Positions 25,632 through 34,025 of a stretch of DNA of 41,679 bases are shown one piece after another. The notes under the pieces are model-generated. The model did no database searches, had not been told where the DNA came from, and was given only the letters and a program-made list of their open reading frames with translations. The stretch covers positions 1-41,679 of the IMG/VR virus record IMGVR_UViG_3300032297_001097; one strand, written 5' to 3'. Made by a program: the position numbers and the translations under genes. The DNA is from a virus. Position 1 is the stretch's first letter; every line of letters starts with the position of its first letter.

Positions 25632-26016
25632 TAGTTTTATCTAAAATTAAATTTTGATCCTTCAAAGTAAAGCTATTACCAATTTTTATACCCAAATCAT
25701 CAAATAATCCTTTATTTGCTTCTACAACAAACTTGACATTGTTTGATTTAGGACAACATGATTGTTCGCTTTGTGCTTTCATATCTTTTATATCTAATAC
25801 TTTATAATCTTTGTCTAAAAAAGCTAATGATAAATCAAAATCAACATTTTTATTCCAAAAACAATAATTGTCAGGTGAATCAAAAATAAAAAAAGCTACT
25901 TCATATTTGTCTAAAGGCCTTGCATTCATCAATCCTTTAGATCTAGTTGAATCGTTTTCTGCTATAAATCTAATTTGTAATTTTCCATCAAAACTTTGAT
26001 GTTTATCACTAGTCAG
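25627..26016 (-). CDS. DUF192 domain protein, start unclear, in frame with upstream gene
   Basis: The reading frame holds a full DUF192 domain: LQIRFIAENDSTRSKGLMNARPL, FFIFDSPDNYCFWNKNVDFDLSLAFLD and IKIGNSF are typical in order. The only ATG (25929) and the TTG before it lie after the first conserved strand and the KGLM motif, so a start there would truncate the domain. Upstream in the same frame no ATG, GTG or TTG occurs before the TGA that ends the preceding gene (26017-26019); only CTG follows it directly. Either a non-standard start, UGA readthrough from the 162-residue gene, or a sequence error must be assumed. Coordinates give the whole open frame. DUF192 has no settled function. Confidence 0.65.
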   Translation of the reverse strand: MTSDKHQSFDGKLQIRFIAENDSTRSKGLMNARPLDKYEVAFFIFDSPDNYCFWNKNVDFDLSLAFLDKDYKVLDIKDMKAQSEQSCCPKSNNVKFVVEANKGLFDDLGIKIGNSFTLKDQNLILDKTI

Positions 26017-26505
26017 TCATTTAGCAACTTTAACAAATTTATTATTAGAAGCTTTAATACTTCTAGCTTCATCTAAGTCAAATCTGTCTTTTGTTCTGCC
26101 TTTTCTAAACTCATTGACAGTTTCTTGGCTTAAGTAATGATCTCTGAGGGCTAACTTAGCTTTTTCTGTTAACTCAACAGATCTGCCATAACCCTTGATT
26201 AAGCCTGCAGTCTTAAGTGCAAATAAATCATTATCATTAATTCCACCAGGTACATTACAATACTTAGCGTCAGAATTAACTGTCATTTGGCTTGCAGCTG
26301 TTACAACTTCATCAGAATTTGAATCAATTTCCTTAAGCATATCAATGTACTTGTTGCTTAATTTCATTGCTTCTTTCTTAGGTTGTGAATTTACACCTAG
26401 TAATTGAATCTGAATATCGGATAATCCTAAACCTTCCATTGAAGGTCCATCAAATAATTCTGCATGTAAATCTAAGGTATGTACAGGTTTGATTGGAAGT
26501 GGCAT
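26017..26505 (-). CDS. Hypothetical protein, possible winged-helix-like
   Basis: A 162-residue protein with an excellent ribosome-binding site (AAGGAGATAAAAATT before ATG). The middle, NDNDLFALKTAGLIKGYGRSVELTEKAKLALRDHYLSQ (residues about 90-127), has the helix-turn-strand look of a winged helix, with LTEKAKLALRDH as typical wing-end helix. The C-terminus is basic (KGRTKDRF, KFVKVAK). The stop is UGA followed by CUG in frame with the DUF192 open frame downstream. It could be a DNA-binding structural protein. The helix-turn-helix reading is only pattern-based. Confidence 0.5.
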   Translation of the reverse strand: MPLPIKPVHTLDLHAELFDGPSMEGLGLSDIQIQLLGVNSQPKKEAMKLSNKYIDMLKEIDSNSDEVVTAASQMTVNSDAKYCNVPGGINDNDLFALKTAGLIKGYGRSVELTEKAKLALRDHYLSQETVNEFRKGRTKDRFDLDEARSIKASNNKFVKVAK

Positions 26506-26510
26506 AATTT

Positions 26511-26969
26511 TTATCTCCTTGGTACTCTATTTAGATGGGCATTTCCATCTTCAACATTTTGTTCGTTTGTTGCTTCGTATGTGTAATCATTTAATGTTGC
26601 ATTTCCATACGCTAATCCTTGAGACGGACTACTAGCTGCTGACGTTGGATCAACCGCTGCAGGACCTGGAGTTGCATCATCTACGTTATTGATTGAAAAA
26701 ATACTTACTTTCTTTTCTTCGTCAGTATTTCCTTGAAGTGAAAAATAATCTTTATTTAATTTGTTAGGTTTTTCAACTTGATTGAATTTGTCATCTCTTT
26801 TGATTTCTTCTTCAATTTCGTCAAAATCTACTTTTCTTTCTTCAGTGTAGTCACTTGTACTTGGATAATAATAAGATAATTTGATAAATAAATTATCAGA
26901 TTCTTTATATTCTCCTAATTCATCAAGCTTTTTGCAAACTCTAATTAGTGATTGAATACTTGTTTTCAT
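26511..26969 (-). CDS. Hypothetical protein with LDxxGxYKxxD N-terminal helix
   Basis: A 152-residue protein. Residues 1-33 form a helix pair with LIRVCKKLDELGEYKESDNLFIKLS, closely matching the start of the protein at 36178-36780 (LASFLDQVGKYKLADKITRIA). The rest is polar and probably disordered, with an Ala/Pro/Ser stretch at about 105-125. The start overlaps the stop of the gene before it (TAATG). It is part of the head operon; function is unknown. The shared N-terminal module suggests a common docking or sorting signal in this phage. Confidence 0.5.
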   Translation of the reverse strand: MKTSIQSLIRVCKKLDELGEYKESDNLFIKLSYYYPSTSDYTEERKVDFDEIEEEIKRDDKFNQVEKPNKLNKDYFSLQGNTDEEKKVSIFSINNVDDATPGPAAVDPTSAASSPSQGLAYGNATLNDYTYEATNEQNVEDGNAHLNRVPRR

Positions 26970-27970
26970 TAAAAACTATTTCCATGAATTCCAATACCAA
27001 AAGTATTGTATTCTTTTTCTAAACCAGATTTTTGCTCTTTAAATGATTCATTGTTTTTATCTTGCAAAGTATAAGGAATCTGATCTCTATTTAAGTTTGC
27101 TTCTAATGATATATTTTCATCAATCAATAATGGTGTCTTAGATATTTCAGAACTTGGATAAACATTTGCTTTAGTATCAGGATTTATTCCATCGTTAATT
27201 GTAGGCTCGTTGTAACCTGAAGAGCCTCTATGGTCCTGATTCGCCTGATTTGCTGTATCTAAGTATTTATTTAATCCGGTAAATCCATCATCGCCTGTTA
27301 GTAAAGGATAATTACCTTCTTGATATTGTTTATATCTTTTATCGTCAATTGGATTTCTGTTTTCTAAATCTTCAGGATGCTCTTTAGTTATTTTTCCTCG
27401 AGAGCCTATCATTTCAGAAATTCTTAAATTATTTGTTTTTGAATAATGAATTCTTTCAGGAGCTTTAGGTATAGGAAGCTCATTTTCAAAATCAAATATT
27501 TGATTAGGTTTATATTTATGTTTTTTTGACGCTTCTAAACTTTGCTCAATAGTTCTATAATGCACAGGGTTTTTTTTAGTATTCTTGTTTATGAAATCTA
27601 CACTATTTTCTTCAATACTTTTAGCTTCTTGTTGTAATGAAAGATTGTAATCGTGTAACAGTCTTCTGTGCTTTGCCTTAAGTCTAGCAATTGGATCGTC
27701 TACTAGATATGGTAAATTTTCTTGCTCAACATCATTCTTATGGAATTTAAGTAAGTGAGCCTCAATAGATAATTCTGATTGATCCTCGTCTTGACGTACT
27801 TTCTCAAGTATTTTGTTAAAAGGATCCTCATTCTCATAAATATTAACACCACTACCGCCTCTACTTTTGCCGCTTAAGCCAAAAGGAGCATTTCCAGGAG
27901 AAAAAGGTGAAGGTTGATATCCTCCGCCTACTCCTCCAAATCCAGAAGCTGTTTTAATATTCTTAGACAT
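26969..27970 (-). CDS. Hypothetical head-module protein, Gly-rich N-terminus
   Basis: A 333-residue protein. Residues 1-50 are Gly/Ser/Pro-rich (GFGGVGGGY, GLSGKSRGGSG). Residues 55-145 are charged helices, and the rest is hydrophilic with many Asn, Asp, Lys and Tyr and no clear core. It begins MSKNIKTASGF, similar to the short Lys-Thr-Ala-Ser segments found in other proteins here. The next gene upstream is the large terminase, 23 bases away. No domain is recognised. By location it is a virion or assembly factor acting between packaging and portal. A flexible, partly disordered protein is the best description. Confidence 0.5.
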   Translation of the reverse strand: MSKNIKTASGFGGVGGGYQPSPFSPGNAPFGLSGKSRGGSGVNIYENEDPFNKILEKVRQDEDQSELSIEAHLLKFHKNDVEQENLPYLVDDPIARLKAKHRRLLHDYNLSLQQEAKSIEENSVDFINKNTKKNPVHYRTIEQSLEASKKHKYKPNQIFDFENELPIPKAPERIHYSKTNNLRISEMIGSRGKITKEHPEDLENRNPIDDKRYKQYQEGNYPLLTGDDGFTGLNKYLDTANQANQDHRGSSGYNEPTINDGINPDTKANVYPSSEISKTPLLIDENISLEANLNRDQIPYTLQDKNNESFKEQKSGLEKEYNTFGIGIHGNSF

Positions 27971-27993
27971 AGCTATTATTTTCTTATATAAAA

Positions 27994-30117
27994 TTATCTA
28001 AACCTTCCACTAAGATTTACTAATTTTGAGCTAGGAAGTCTAGACATAATCTTTGATGTTGTGCACTCATATGAAACTGCTGCTACGGCATCACAAATGT
28101 CATCTTTATAACCTTTGAGTGCTTCTATATAGAATCTTTTGCCTTTCCATATTTTTTGTAGATATTGAAATTGAATTTTTGCTTCTTGGACTTCATTAAG
28201 ATCTATTTTTTTGCCTGACGCATCTTCATTAAATCCAGAAGAAAGATCATATACATCAATTCTGTCTTCTCTAATCAACTGTGAAAGTTCAGAATAAATT
28301 TTTTCTTTATATTCTTTGTTAAATTGTCTTTCTACAATAGGAATTCCACGAGCTTGCAACTTGATAACTGATGTTTGTGAATTCCACTGGTCAATGCTAA
28401 CTTGCTTAAATCTGAATTTAGCATGTAAACTGATGACATATTCTTCAACTTCTCTTTCAGATACAGGTTGATTTTTAGACATAGGATTCCAGAAATGGAT
28501 ATGGTCAATAACAACCCTTTTTAATGGCTTGAAGTCTGGACCAATACTGTTGTATATACTTTCTGCATGAGCTACTACTAAAGCATAATAATCAGATGTT
28601 CTTGCTGGATCTAAGTGACAATAATATTCATAAAGGCCATCAGACTTTTCTTTTCTAGGAACCATTGACATAGAACTAAACATTCTTTGAATATCATCTG
28701 GAGAGAACATTGGATCTGAAGAAGCAGCTCCAAACTCAGCTCCATACTGCATTTGAAATTCAACTGGGTTCTTCTTTTTCTCACCTTCAAGATATTCTTT
28801 ATCAATGTTAGGATTTGATAACCAAGTAGGCATTCTCATGATTAACGTTGATGGATCATCTAATCTATTTTCATGTAAATCATAAAGTAATCCAAGTGGA
28901 CCTTTTGGGTTTGAAAGCATCATAATTTTGCCGTCTCTACCAAATGTAGCTAATGATGGCTTCAAATCGTTATAAAGGGCATAATCAACGCCAGAATCAG
29001 GGCTATCCCCAGCCATAGCAGCAATCTCGTCCATGATGATGCACCAACAAGTAAGACCAACAAGACCTGATGCACTACTAGAACCACATTTAAGAACAAG
29101 AGAGCCTGAAAATGGATTCATGCCTTGATTTATTCTGCGATCATTTTCTCTTCTATCATTTTCAGTGTAGAATCTCATTTCAAGCTCATTATCTTTACCG
29201 ATATATGGCTGAAAGAATGGAGAAGACAAAACAGTATTTTTTATTTTTGCAAAGATAGCATTTTTAGCCTGTTCTTCATTTTTAGCTACATTTAGAAGTG
29301 TAATCTGATCAAATTCCATCAAGCCATATCTTGCTTGAGGATGACCCATTGCGATTAGTCTGTATAGCTCATAAAGGGCAATAGCAGAAACAAGGAACGA
29401 CTTTCCTGAACGTCTTCCGAGAACTAGAACAAGCTCTTGAAATTTAAATCTTTTTTCACATTTATCAAGAATTTGTTTTCTAACTTTTTGATCTAGCTCT
29501 TCTGCAAAAAATAAGTCTCTCTCGCATTGATAGTTTTCAATAATTGGTCTTTGGGAGAGCTCATTGATTATTCTCTCTGCATCAGGGTTAGTTGCTTCTT
29601 CTTTAGCAACGTTGTATCTTTCTTGCCTGACATCATCTGGTAATTTAGTACATATAAGACATGGAGAATTTTCAACTGTAAAAAGAGGTTTTATAAATTT
29701 GCCTTCTTTTCTTTTCTTCATAACATCTATTTCATTTTTGCTAATATGTTCCCAAACACAACCTTTACAAGAAGATCTTTCCTCTTGTGGGACATCATTG
29801 AAAAATATATTTGTATTGCCTTCTTGTCCCATATAGAAGCATTTTAATATAAGTCTCTGCCAAGGGTGAGGTTTAAGATTGCAAAAGAATGGATGCTCAA
29901 TAAAAGTTACAATATCTACAATTTGATCTGGATTAAATCTAGTTTTTTCAGGAGTAACTGGAGGAGATACTTCTGTTCTTGTTTGAGGAATGATTTCATC
30001 TTCAAAATCAGCAGCATATTCCGAGTCTTTAAACAGCTCAGTAACATTATTAGCTTGCTGCAAAAGTTGTGTCTTATAGTCTATATGATTTTGTTTTGCA
30101 GTATTTATTTTTCTCAT
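27994..30117 (-). CDS. terL: Terminase large subunit
   Basis: A 707-residue packaging motor. The ATPase has Walker A GRRSGKS (residues 234-240) and Walker B IIMDE (360-364), with SNPKG (402-406) as coupling motif. The nuclease is RNase H-like, with Asp503 (HLDPA), Asp576 (SIDQW) and Asp672/673/676 (YKDDICDA) as metal ligands. The N-terminal 220 residues carry Cys117/Cys120 and Cys153/Cys156, a zinc-like site not usual in terminases. The ATG shares a base with the preceding stop (TAATG), so translation is coupled to the methyltransferase gene. It cuts concatemers and drives DNA into proheads at the portal. Confidence 0.95.
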   Translation of the reverse strand: MRKINTAKQNHIDYKTQLLQQANNVTELFKDSEYAADFEDEIIPQTRTEVSPPVTPEKTRFNPDQIVDIVTFIEHPFFCNLKPHPWQRLILKCFYMGQEGNTNIFFNDVPQEERSSCKGCVWEHISKNEIDVMKKRKEGKFIKPLFTVENSPCLICTKLPDDVRQERYNVAKEEATNPDAERIINELSQRPIIENYQCERDLFFAEELDQKVRKQILDKCEKRFKFQELVLVLGRRSGKSFLVSAIALYELYRLIAMGHPQARYGLMEFDQITLLNVAKNEEQAKNAIFAKIKNTVLSSPFFQPYIGKDNELEMRFYTENDRRENDRRINQGMNPFSGSLVLKCGSSSASGLVGLTCWCIIMDEIAAMAGDSPDSGVDYALYNDLKPSLATFGRDGKIMMLSNPKGPLGLLYDLHENRLDDPSTLIMRMPTWLSNPNIDKEYLEGEKKKNPVEFQMQYGAEFGAASSDPMFSPDDIQRMFSSMSMVPRKEKSDGLYEYYCHLDPARTSDYYALVVAHAESIYNSIGPDFKPLKRVVIDHIHFWNPMSKNQPVSEREVEEYVISLHAKFRFKQVSIDQWNSQTSVIKLQARGIPIVERQFNKEYKEKIYSELSQLIREDRIDVYDLSSGFNEDASGKKIDLNEVQEAKIQFQYLQKIWKGKRFYIEALKGYKDDICDAVAAVSYECTTSKIMSRLPSSKLVNLSGRFR

Positions 30118-30878
30118 TATTTATAACAGGTCAGGTAAATCCAATATTTATGAATATACTCTTCATAAGAATTTTGTATTGAATAATCTACTTTCTTAAA
30201 GCCTATGCTAAAAAGATCATTAAATAAGTTATTAGGATCTGTCACCCTAACATCATATTCCCCATGAGAACCAGAAGCATTATAAACATTGTCATAATAA
30301 CCTGCTACTGGGAGCTGACTAGGAAATATTCCAACTTGGCTCTTCATTCTTACAAACCAGTGATTTGGAAATGCTCTTTCTTTCAAGTTCTCTCCAAAGC
30401 CCATTTGAAAAGTGAAAACTCCATCTGTTTTCATTACTCTATAAATTTCTTTAAGTAACTCTAATCTAAAGTTGTGTATTGGAATGTGTTGAAATACTAA
30501 AGTAGATATTACAAAGTCAAAAGATTCATCATTAAACTTCTTGAGATTTCTGCCTGAGGTTTTATGAAAATTATATTTAGAGTTTTGAAAATTTTTGATA
30601 TTTTCATCAATATTTTTTTTACTTAGATCAACACCATGTAGTTCTTTCCAGTTTGCTAGCCCATCAAGATTCTTTAGATTTCTTCCTCTAGATGTGCCAA
30701 AATCAAGGGCAACTTTATCTTCCCATTTTTCAGGTTCAGAAGAAATAGGCTTTAGTAAAAGATCCCAATACAAGGGGTTTAAGTCGTGTCTGTCATAGTC
30801 TGAAGTGCCAAATGATGTTTCTTCATATAGCATTTCTAAATATTGACTTAATTCATCGTTATCAAAGCTAAAAAACAT
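30117..30878 (-). CDS. SAM-dependent methyltransferase embedded between terminase genes
   Basis: A 253-residue class I methyltransferase with ALDFGTSRGRNL (motif I), LHGVDLSKKN (acidic loop II), FDFVISTLVFQHI (motif IV) and IYRVMKTDGVFTF (motif V/VI), as in the type 11 group. Both junctions are TAATG overlaps, with the small-terminase-like gene before and the large terminase after, so expression is tied to packaging. Substrate is unknown: protein, sugar or nucleobase targets all occur in this group. No DNA-methyltransferase motif (DPPY, PC) is present. Confidence 0.75.
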   Translation of the reverse strand: MFFSFDNDELSQYLEMLYEETSFGTSDYDRHDLNPLYWDLLLKPISSEPEKWEDKVALDFGTSRGRNLKNLDGLANWKELHGVDLSKKNIDENIKNFQNSKYNFHKTSGRNLKKFNDESFDFVISTLVFQHIPIHNFRLELLKEIYRVMKTDGVFTFQMGFGENLKERAFPNHWFVRMKSQVGIFPSQLPVAGYYDNVYNASGSHGEYDVRVTDPNNLFNDLFSIGFKKVDYSIQNSYEEYIHKYWIYLTCYK

Positions 30879-31552
30879 TAGTTATCCTGTTGAATTTTTT
30901 GGCGTAAGAATTGGATTTCATCTCTAATTCTTTTTTTATCAGCTTCTGTTTCCATATCATTATGAAGTTTAGAAAGAATTTCAAAAATATTAATAGCATA
31001 AATTCCAGCATTATCTCTTGTTTCCTTAAGATAAAGAATTTTTGAAATTAATTTTTCAACCATAGCAGCACGTCTTAGTTTAAGGTCATTGTTTTTGCTG
31101 CAGTCCATCCCTCTAACATCATCTAATTCTACAAGTAAAGCAGTTAGCGCAAGTTGTTGCTCTCTAAAGATCCAAGGAGTAATTAATTCTTCTCTTTGCT
31201 CATAGTTCTTTAGACCAGACGTTGAGATTTTCTTGAAATCACAATGCTGCTCCATATGAGTGTTAACTTGCATCCAGTTTAGTTTAGCATCAAAATGTTT
31301 AGCAAAAAATGTAATTACTGATTGAACTTTTCTGCCATTGTCTAAAAATACATGCTCAGCTAAATCTCTAAATGGGGATGTGCAAATTGTACATCTAGGT
31401 TCAAGAAATTGAGGATATGAAATATCGCTCATATTATCTTGAGGCAAAGGAATTAGGGGAAGTTCTCCTTCTTTTAAGTGAGCAAACATCCGAGAAGGCT
31501 TTTTTGGATCGTTTACTATGAGAGAATCAACTTTACTTTTGTTATCTTCCAT
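30878..31552 (-). CDS. Putative terminase small subunit with zinc-like site
   Basis: A 224-residue protein located as expected for a small terminase, two genes before the large one. Residues 54-104 contain C-x2-C (CTIC) and a later H-x3-HC group (THMEQHC), around a helix-turn-helix-like DNGRKVQSVITFFAKHFDAKLNWMQVNTHM, consistent with a metal-stabilised DNA-binding domain. The C-terminal half is helical (residues 125-224) with a coiled-coil end. Small subunits recognise the packaging site and stimulate the motor. The name rests on location plus motif pattern. No Shine-Dalgarno sequence; a TATAAC box lies seven bases before the ATG. Confidence 0.5.
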   Translation of the reverse strand: MEDNKSKVDSLIVNDPKKPSRMFAHLKEGELPLIPLPQDNMSDISYPQFLEPRCTICTSPFRDLAEHVFLDNGRKVQSVITFFAKHFDAKLNWMQVNTHMEQHCDFKKISTSGLKNYEQREELITPWIFREQQLALTALLVELDDVRGMDCSKNNDLKLRRAAMVEKLISKILYLKETRDNAGIYAINIFEILSKLHNDMETEADKKRIRDEIQFLRQKIQQDN

Positions 31553-31559
31553 TTAATGT

Positions 31560-31565
31560 GTTATA
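31560..31565 (-). promoter_or_regulatory. -10 box of probable leaderless promoter for packaging genes
   Basis: TATAAC preceded by TTTTGCTTG (same core as at 10669) and followed by seven bases and the ATG at 31552. It starts immediately after the terminator of the preceding gene. Confidence 0.55.
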
Positions 31566-31572
31566 CAAGCAA

Positions 31573-31597
31573 AACAAGCCGCAAAATGCGGCTTGTT
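31573..31597 (-). terminator. Intrinsic terminator before packaging operon
   Basis: A perfect 11-bp stem (AACAAGCCGCA at 31573-31583, TGCGGCTTGTT at 31587-31597) with a three-base loop, followed on the minus strand by TTTTG counting the last two stem bases. It lies 20 bases after the stop of the gene at 31618. Confidence 0.85.
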
Positions 31598-31617
31598 CAA
31601 TTGTCCAGTTTTATAGA

Positions 31618-32334
31618 TTAGTCTCTTAGGGCTCTCTTAAGTCTAGCATAAGGGGAGATGCTATCAGCTGCAGAAACCATATATTCATCTGCTAAGCCAA
31701 AATAAGCATAGTTGCCTTCAATAAACTTTTGGCTTGATGAAGTTGCATTATTAAGATCAACTTCCGCAGTTCCTTTTCTCATAGAAACTACTACTTTTGA
31801 ATTACTCTTAGCTTCTACTACAGGGTTTTCTGTTTGGGATTTAAGTACAGAATTTAATAAAGCCTCTTCTACCCATGGCTTTAATTCTTTGTGTAAAGCA
31901 GTTCTCATGGATTCATTATCTTTAGCCATTTGAACAAGCTTTAGCCAGCTTTCAACACCCTTGCTGTCAGTTTTTACAATTGAGTGTTCACCAAGTGTAA
32001 GTTTCTTGACAAATTCCTTTGCAGAAAATTTTTCAAGTGTCTTCTCAATAATTGGAGAACAATCTGAATATTTGGTTGGGACAACTGCAACTTCAATTGC
32101 TTGTTTTACAATTGTGTTTTCATTGTTATCAAAAAGCTTAGATGCAACTCTATTAGCAACTTCTAAATCATAGTTATCTGCTGCTAAAAGTTCAACTACT
32201 TCTGATTTATCAAAACCTTGATTTTTATATTTTTGAGCTTGTGAACTGGCTACTACAAAAACGCCATCACTATGTGAGCGTAATTCATTTCTCCAGTTAT
32301 AAATCATGTCATCGGATAAGTTATTTTCAGCCAC
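31618..32334 (-). CDS. Hypothetical protein with own transcription unit
   Basis: A 238-residue protein starting at GTG, with AAAGGGGAT nine bases upstream as ribosome-binding site. Helical for the first 170 residues (KYKNQGFDKSEVVELLAADNYDLEVANRVASKLF looks like a small helical domain of UBA-like length), then a strand-rich part and a C-terminus ending YARLKRALRD. No catalytic motif or membrane segment is seen. It is bounded by terminators on both sides, so it is a single-gene unit between the replication/sigma block and the packaging genes. Promoter not identified in the short gap. Function unknown. Confidence 0.5.
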   Translation of the reverse strand: MAENNLSDDMIYNWRNELRSHSDGVFVVASSQAQKYKNQGFDKSEVVELLAADNYDLEVANRVASKLFDNNENTIVKQAIEVAVVPTKYSDCSPIIEKTLEKFSAKEFVKKLTLGEHSIVKTDSKGVESWLKLVQMAKDNESMRTALHKELKPWVEEALLNSVLKSQTENPVVEAKSNSKVVVSMRKGTAEVDLNNATSSSQKFIEGNYAYFGLADEYMVSAADSISPYARLKRALRD

Positions 32335-32357
32335 TGTAACAATCCCCTTTAAAGAAA

Positions 32358-32394
32358 TAAAACCTCAAGACATAGTTTTAGAGTCTTAGAGGTT
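32358..32394 (-). terminator. Intrinsic terminator after sigma factor gene
   Basis: On the minus strand AACCTC-(T)-AAGAC pairs with GTCTT-GAGGTT around an 11-base loop (one bulged base), followed by TTATTTC. It lies in the 123-base gap downstream of the sigma gene at 32458. The rest of the gap is very AT-rich with no other clear signal. Confidence 0.75.
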
Positions 32395-32457
32395 TTTGTG
32401 GAACATAATAACATAATACAAATATTTTAAAAATATATTCCAACAACTGTTATGTCA

Positions 32458-33021
32458 CTAATCAAATAAGAAGTCATCTCCCAAAATTGATTTTAATTGC
32501 TCAAGTGTTTTTGACAATCTTTTTGAAAAAGCTCCTTGAGTAATTCCAAGCATTTCAGCTGCTTCTGTTTGACTATATTGTTCAAAAAAGTAAAGCTGAA
32601 TTATGTCTGATTCATCTTCATTAAGTAATTTCATAGCGTTCTGCAATGAAATGATTGTGTCTATTTTATTGAAAGGATCATAGGAAATTTCTTCTGAAAA
32701 GTGATTCTGTATCCTATCTTCTTCTTTTATGTATTTTTCAGTGACATGTCTAAATAAGTTTATATCAATTCTGGTAGATATAAAATAGGAAAAATATGTA
32801 AGTTCTGGATCATATTGTTTGACAATTTTTTGAAGAACAAACAGTGATTCTTCAAACATATCCTCTCTATGAACAGATAATCTTGGTTCTTTGATAATAC
32901 ATCTCTTTATGGATGCGTAAAGCAAAGGTTTATAAAATCCAAAAAGTTCAAAGAGTGCATCTGTATCACCTGACTTAGTTTTTATAACTAAGTCATTTAT
33001 TTGTCCATATTTATCATCCAT
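32458..33021 (-). CDS. Sigma-70 family RNA polymerase sigma factor
   Basis: A 187-residue sigma factor. Region 2 spans about residues 18-100 (DALFELFGFYKPLLYASIKRC, EDMFEESLFVLQKIVKQYD, FSYFISTRIDINLFRHV). Region 4 spans about 130-180, with YSQTEAAEMLGITQGAFSKRLSKTLEQL as helix-turn-helix. This is the small ECF-like two-domain layout. It would redirect host RNA polymerase to phage promoters. The last residues, ILGDDFLFD, form an acidic-hydrophobic tail. The gene follows the clamp and delta genes, has no Shine-Dalgarno sequence, and has TATAAA six bases before the ATG, so it could have its own or an autoregulated promoter. Confidence 0.85.
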   Translation of the reverse strand: MDDKYGQINDLVIKTKSGDTDALFELFGFYKPLLYASIKRCIIKEPRLSVHREDMFEESLFVLQKIVKQYDPELTYFSYFISTRIDINLFRHVTEKYIKEEDRIQNHFSEEISYDPFNKIDTIISLQNAMKLLNEDESDIIQLYFFEQYSQTEAAEMLGITQGAFSKRLSKTLEQLKSILGDDFLFD

Positions 33022-33027
33022 AATTTA

Positions 33028-33033
33028 TTTATA
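33028..33033 (-). promoter_or_regulatory. TATAAA box six bases before sigma factor start
   Basis: TATAAA preceded by ATG and followed by TAAATT and the ATG at 33021. It also reads TATAAATA over eight bases and spans the stop codon of the upstream gene. Same spacing as the other leaderless-type boxes. Confidence 0.45.
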
Positions 33034-34024
33034 CATTTGCTAATTTATTAATAGCAAGCATATTAGCTACATCTGACTCGCCATATAGTCTTGCCTCTCC
33101 TATATGATCTGTAACTAAAGATATCATTTCACTTAATTGCTTAGTTGACAAATTGTTTTCATTTAGAGCAATCTTTATTCTTATGGGATTGTGATTTTTA
33201 GGTTGAAAATTAGTTACTTCATAATTTTCTGACAGATATTTGCCACCTAAATCTCTAAGCTCTAATATTTCTTGAACTTTGTCAGGGGAATATATCCTAT
33301 TTTTTTGACACTCTGAAATGACAAGTAAAAAATAAAGCTGTTGAAGTAATATCAGAAAAAAGCCTTGAGTTGTAAATTCTTCAAGCACCTTTTGCAAATT
33401 AGAATTGATATATGAAATATCACGATTGAATAACTTTTTGAAATATTCAAAAATATCATGCTCAACGTTAAACTTTGAATTACTAAAATGCTCAACAGTA
33501 ATATTTGAACTTATAATGCTTACTTTATCTATTTCTTGAAAAAGTAAATCAATATCATAATACAAAACTTCTTTCTTAGATGTTTTGTTCTTGACTTTTA
33601 TAATCGGGCAATTAAGTAGCACCCAATCAATGCATTTACTGTCAAAATTTACTTTGCATCTTTCAGCATACTTATAAAGAAGGTTTCTAAGTACATTAGA
33701 ATCTCCAAACACAGGATATAAAGCAGAATGTATGCTGTTACTCTTCTTTATCTTTTGAATCAATGAAGATCTGCCATCATAGCCATCATCATCAAAGAGC
33801 AATATATGCTTATCAATTTTCTTGTCTATAAAATAAGAAATCTTCTTAATTGTTTCTGTGTTTGGATTGTCGTAAAGATATATATTATTAAGATCAAAAA
33901 ATGGAGAGTAGCTTGCTAATTGTTTGTCTATGTTATCAACAAAGATAAAATTAGCATCTGGAAATGACTCTTTAATTTGAGACATGTAAAGATATCTTGA
34001 TCCATAATAAATTCTAGGTAACAT
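33029..34024 (-). CDS. Clamp-loader delta subunit-like protein (HolA-like)
   Basis: A 331-residue protein with the outline of DNA polymerase III delta. It starts LPRIYYGSRYLYMSQIKESF (delta proteins begin with a strand plus GxxxYL), followed by a Rossmann-like first domain with no Walker A. The middle domain is helical (NVLRNLLYKYAERCKVNFD, CIDWVLLNCPI, YYDIDLLFQEIDKVS), and the C-terminal collar-like domain runs from EYFKKLFNRDISYINSNLQKVLEEF through GFFLILLQQLYFLLVI. GGAG precedes its ATG. It follows the sliding-clamp gene by one base. Delta opens the clamp in the loader with DnaX. Divergence leaves some doubt. Confidence 0.55.
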   Translation of the reverse strand: MLPRIYYGSRYLYMSQIKESFPDANFIFVDNIDKQLASYSPFFDLNNIYLYDNPNTETIKKISYFIDKKIDKHILLFDDDGYDGRSSLIQKIKKSNSIHSALYPVFGDSNVLRNLLYKYAERCKVNFDSKCIDWVLLNCPIIKVKNKTSKKEVLYYDIDLLFQEIDKVSIISSNITVEHFSNSKFNVEHDIFEYFKKLFNRDISYINSNLQKVLEEFTTQGFFLILLQQLYFLLVISECQKNRIYSPDKVQEILELRDLGGKYLSENYEVTNFQPKNHNPIRIKIALNENNLSTKQLSEMISLVTDHIGEARLYGESDVANMLAINKLANV

Positions 34025-34025
34025 A

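Noticed and set aside
30118-30125. TATAAATA before the terminase large subunit gene as a late promoter
   Set aside because: It lies two to three bases from the ATG inside a TAATG gene overlap, so a transcript from it would start inside the gene; probably chance in AT-rich sequence.
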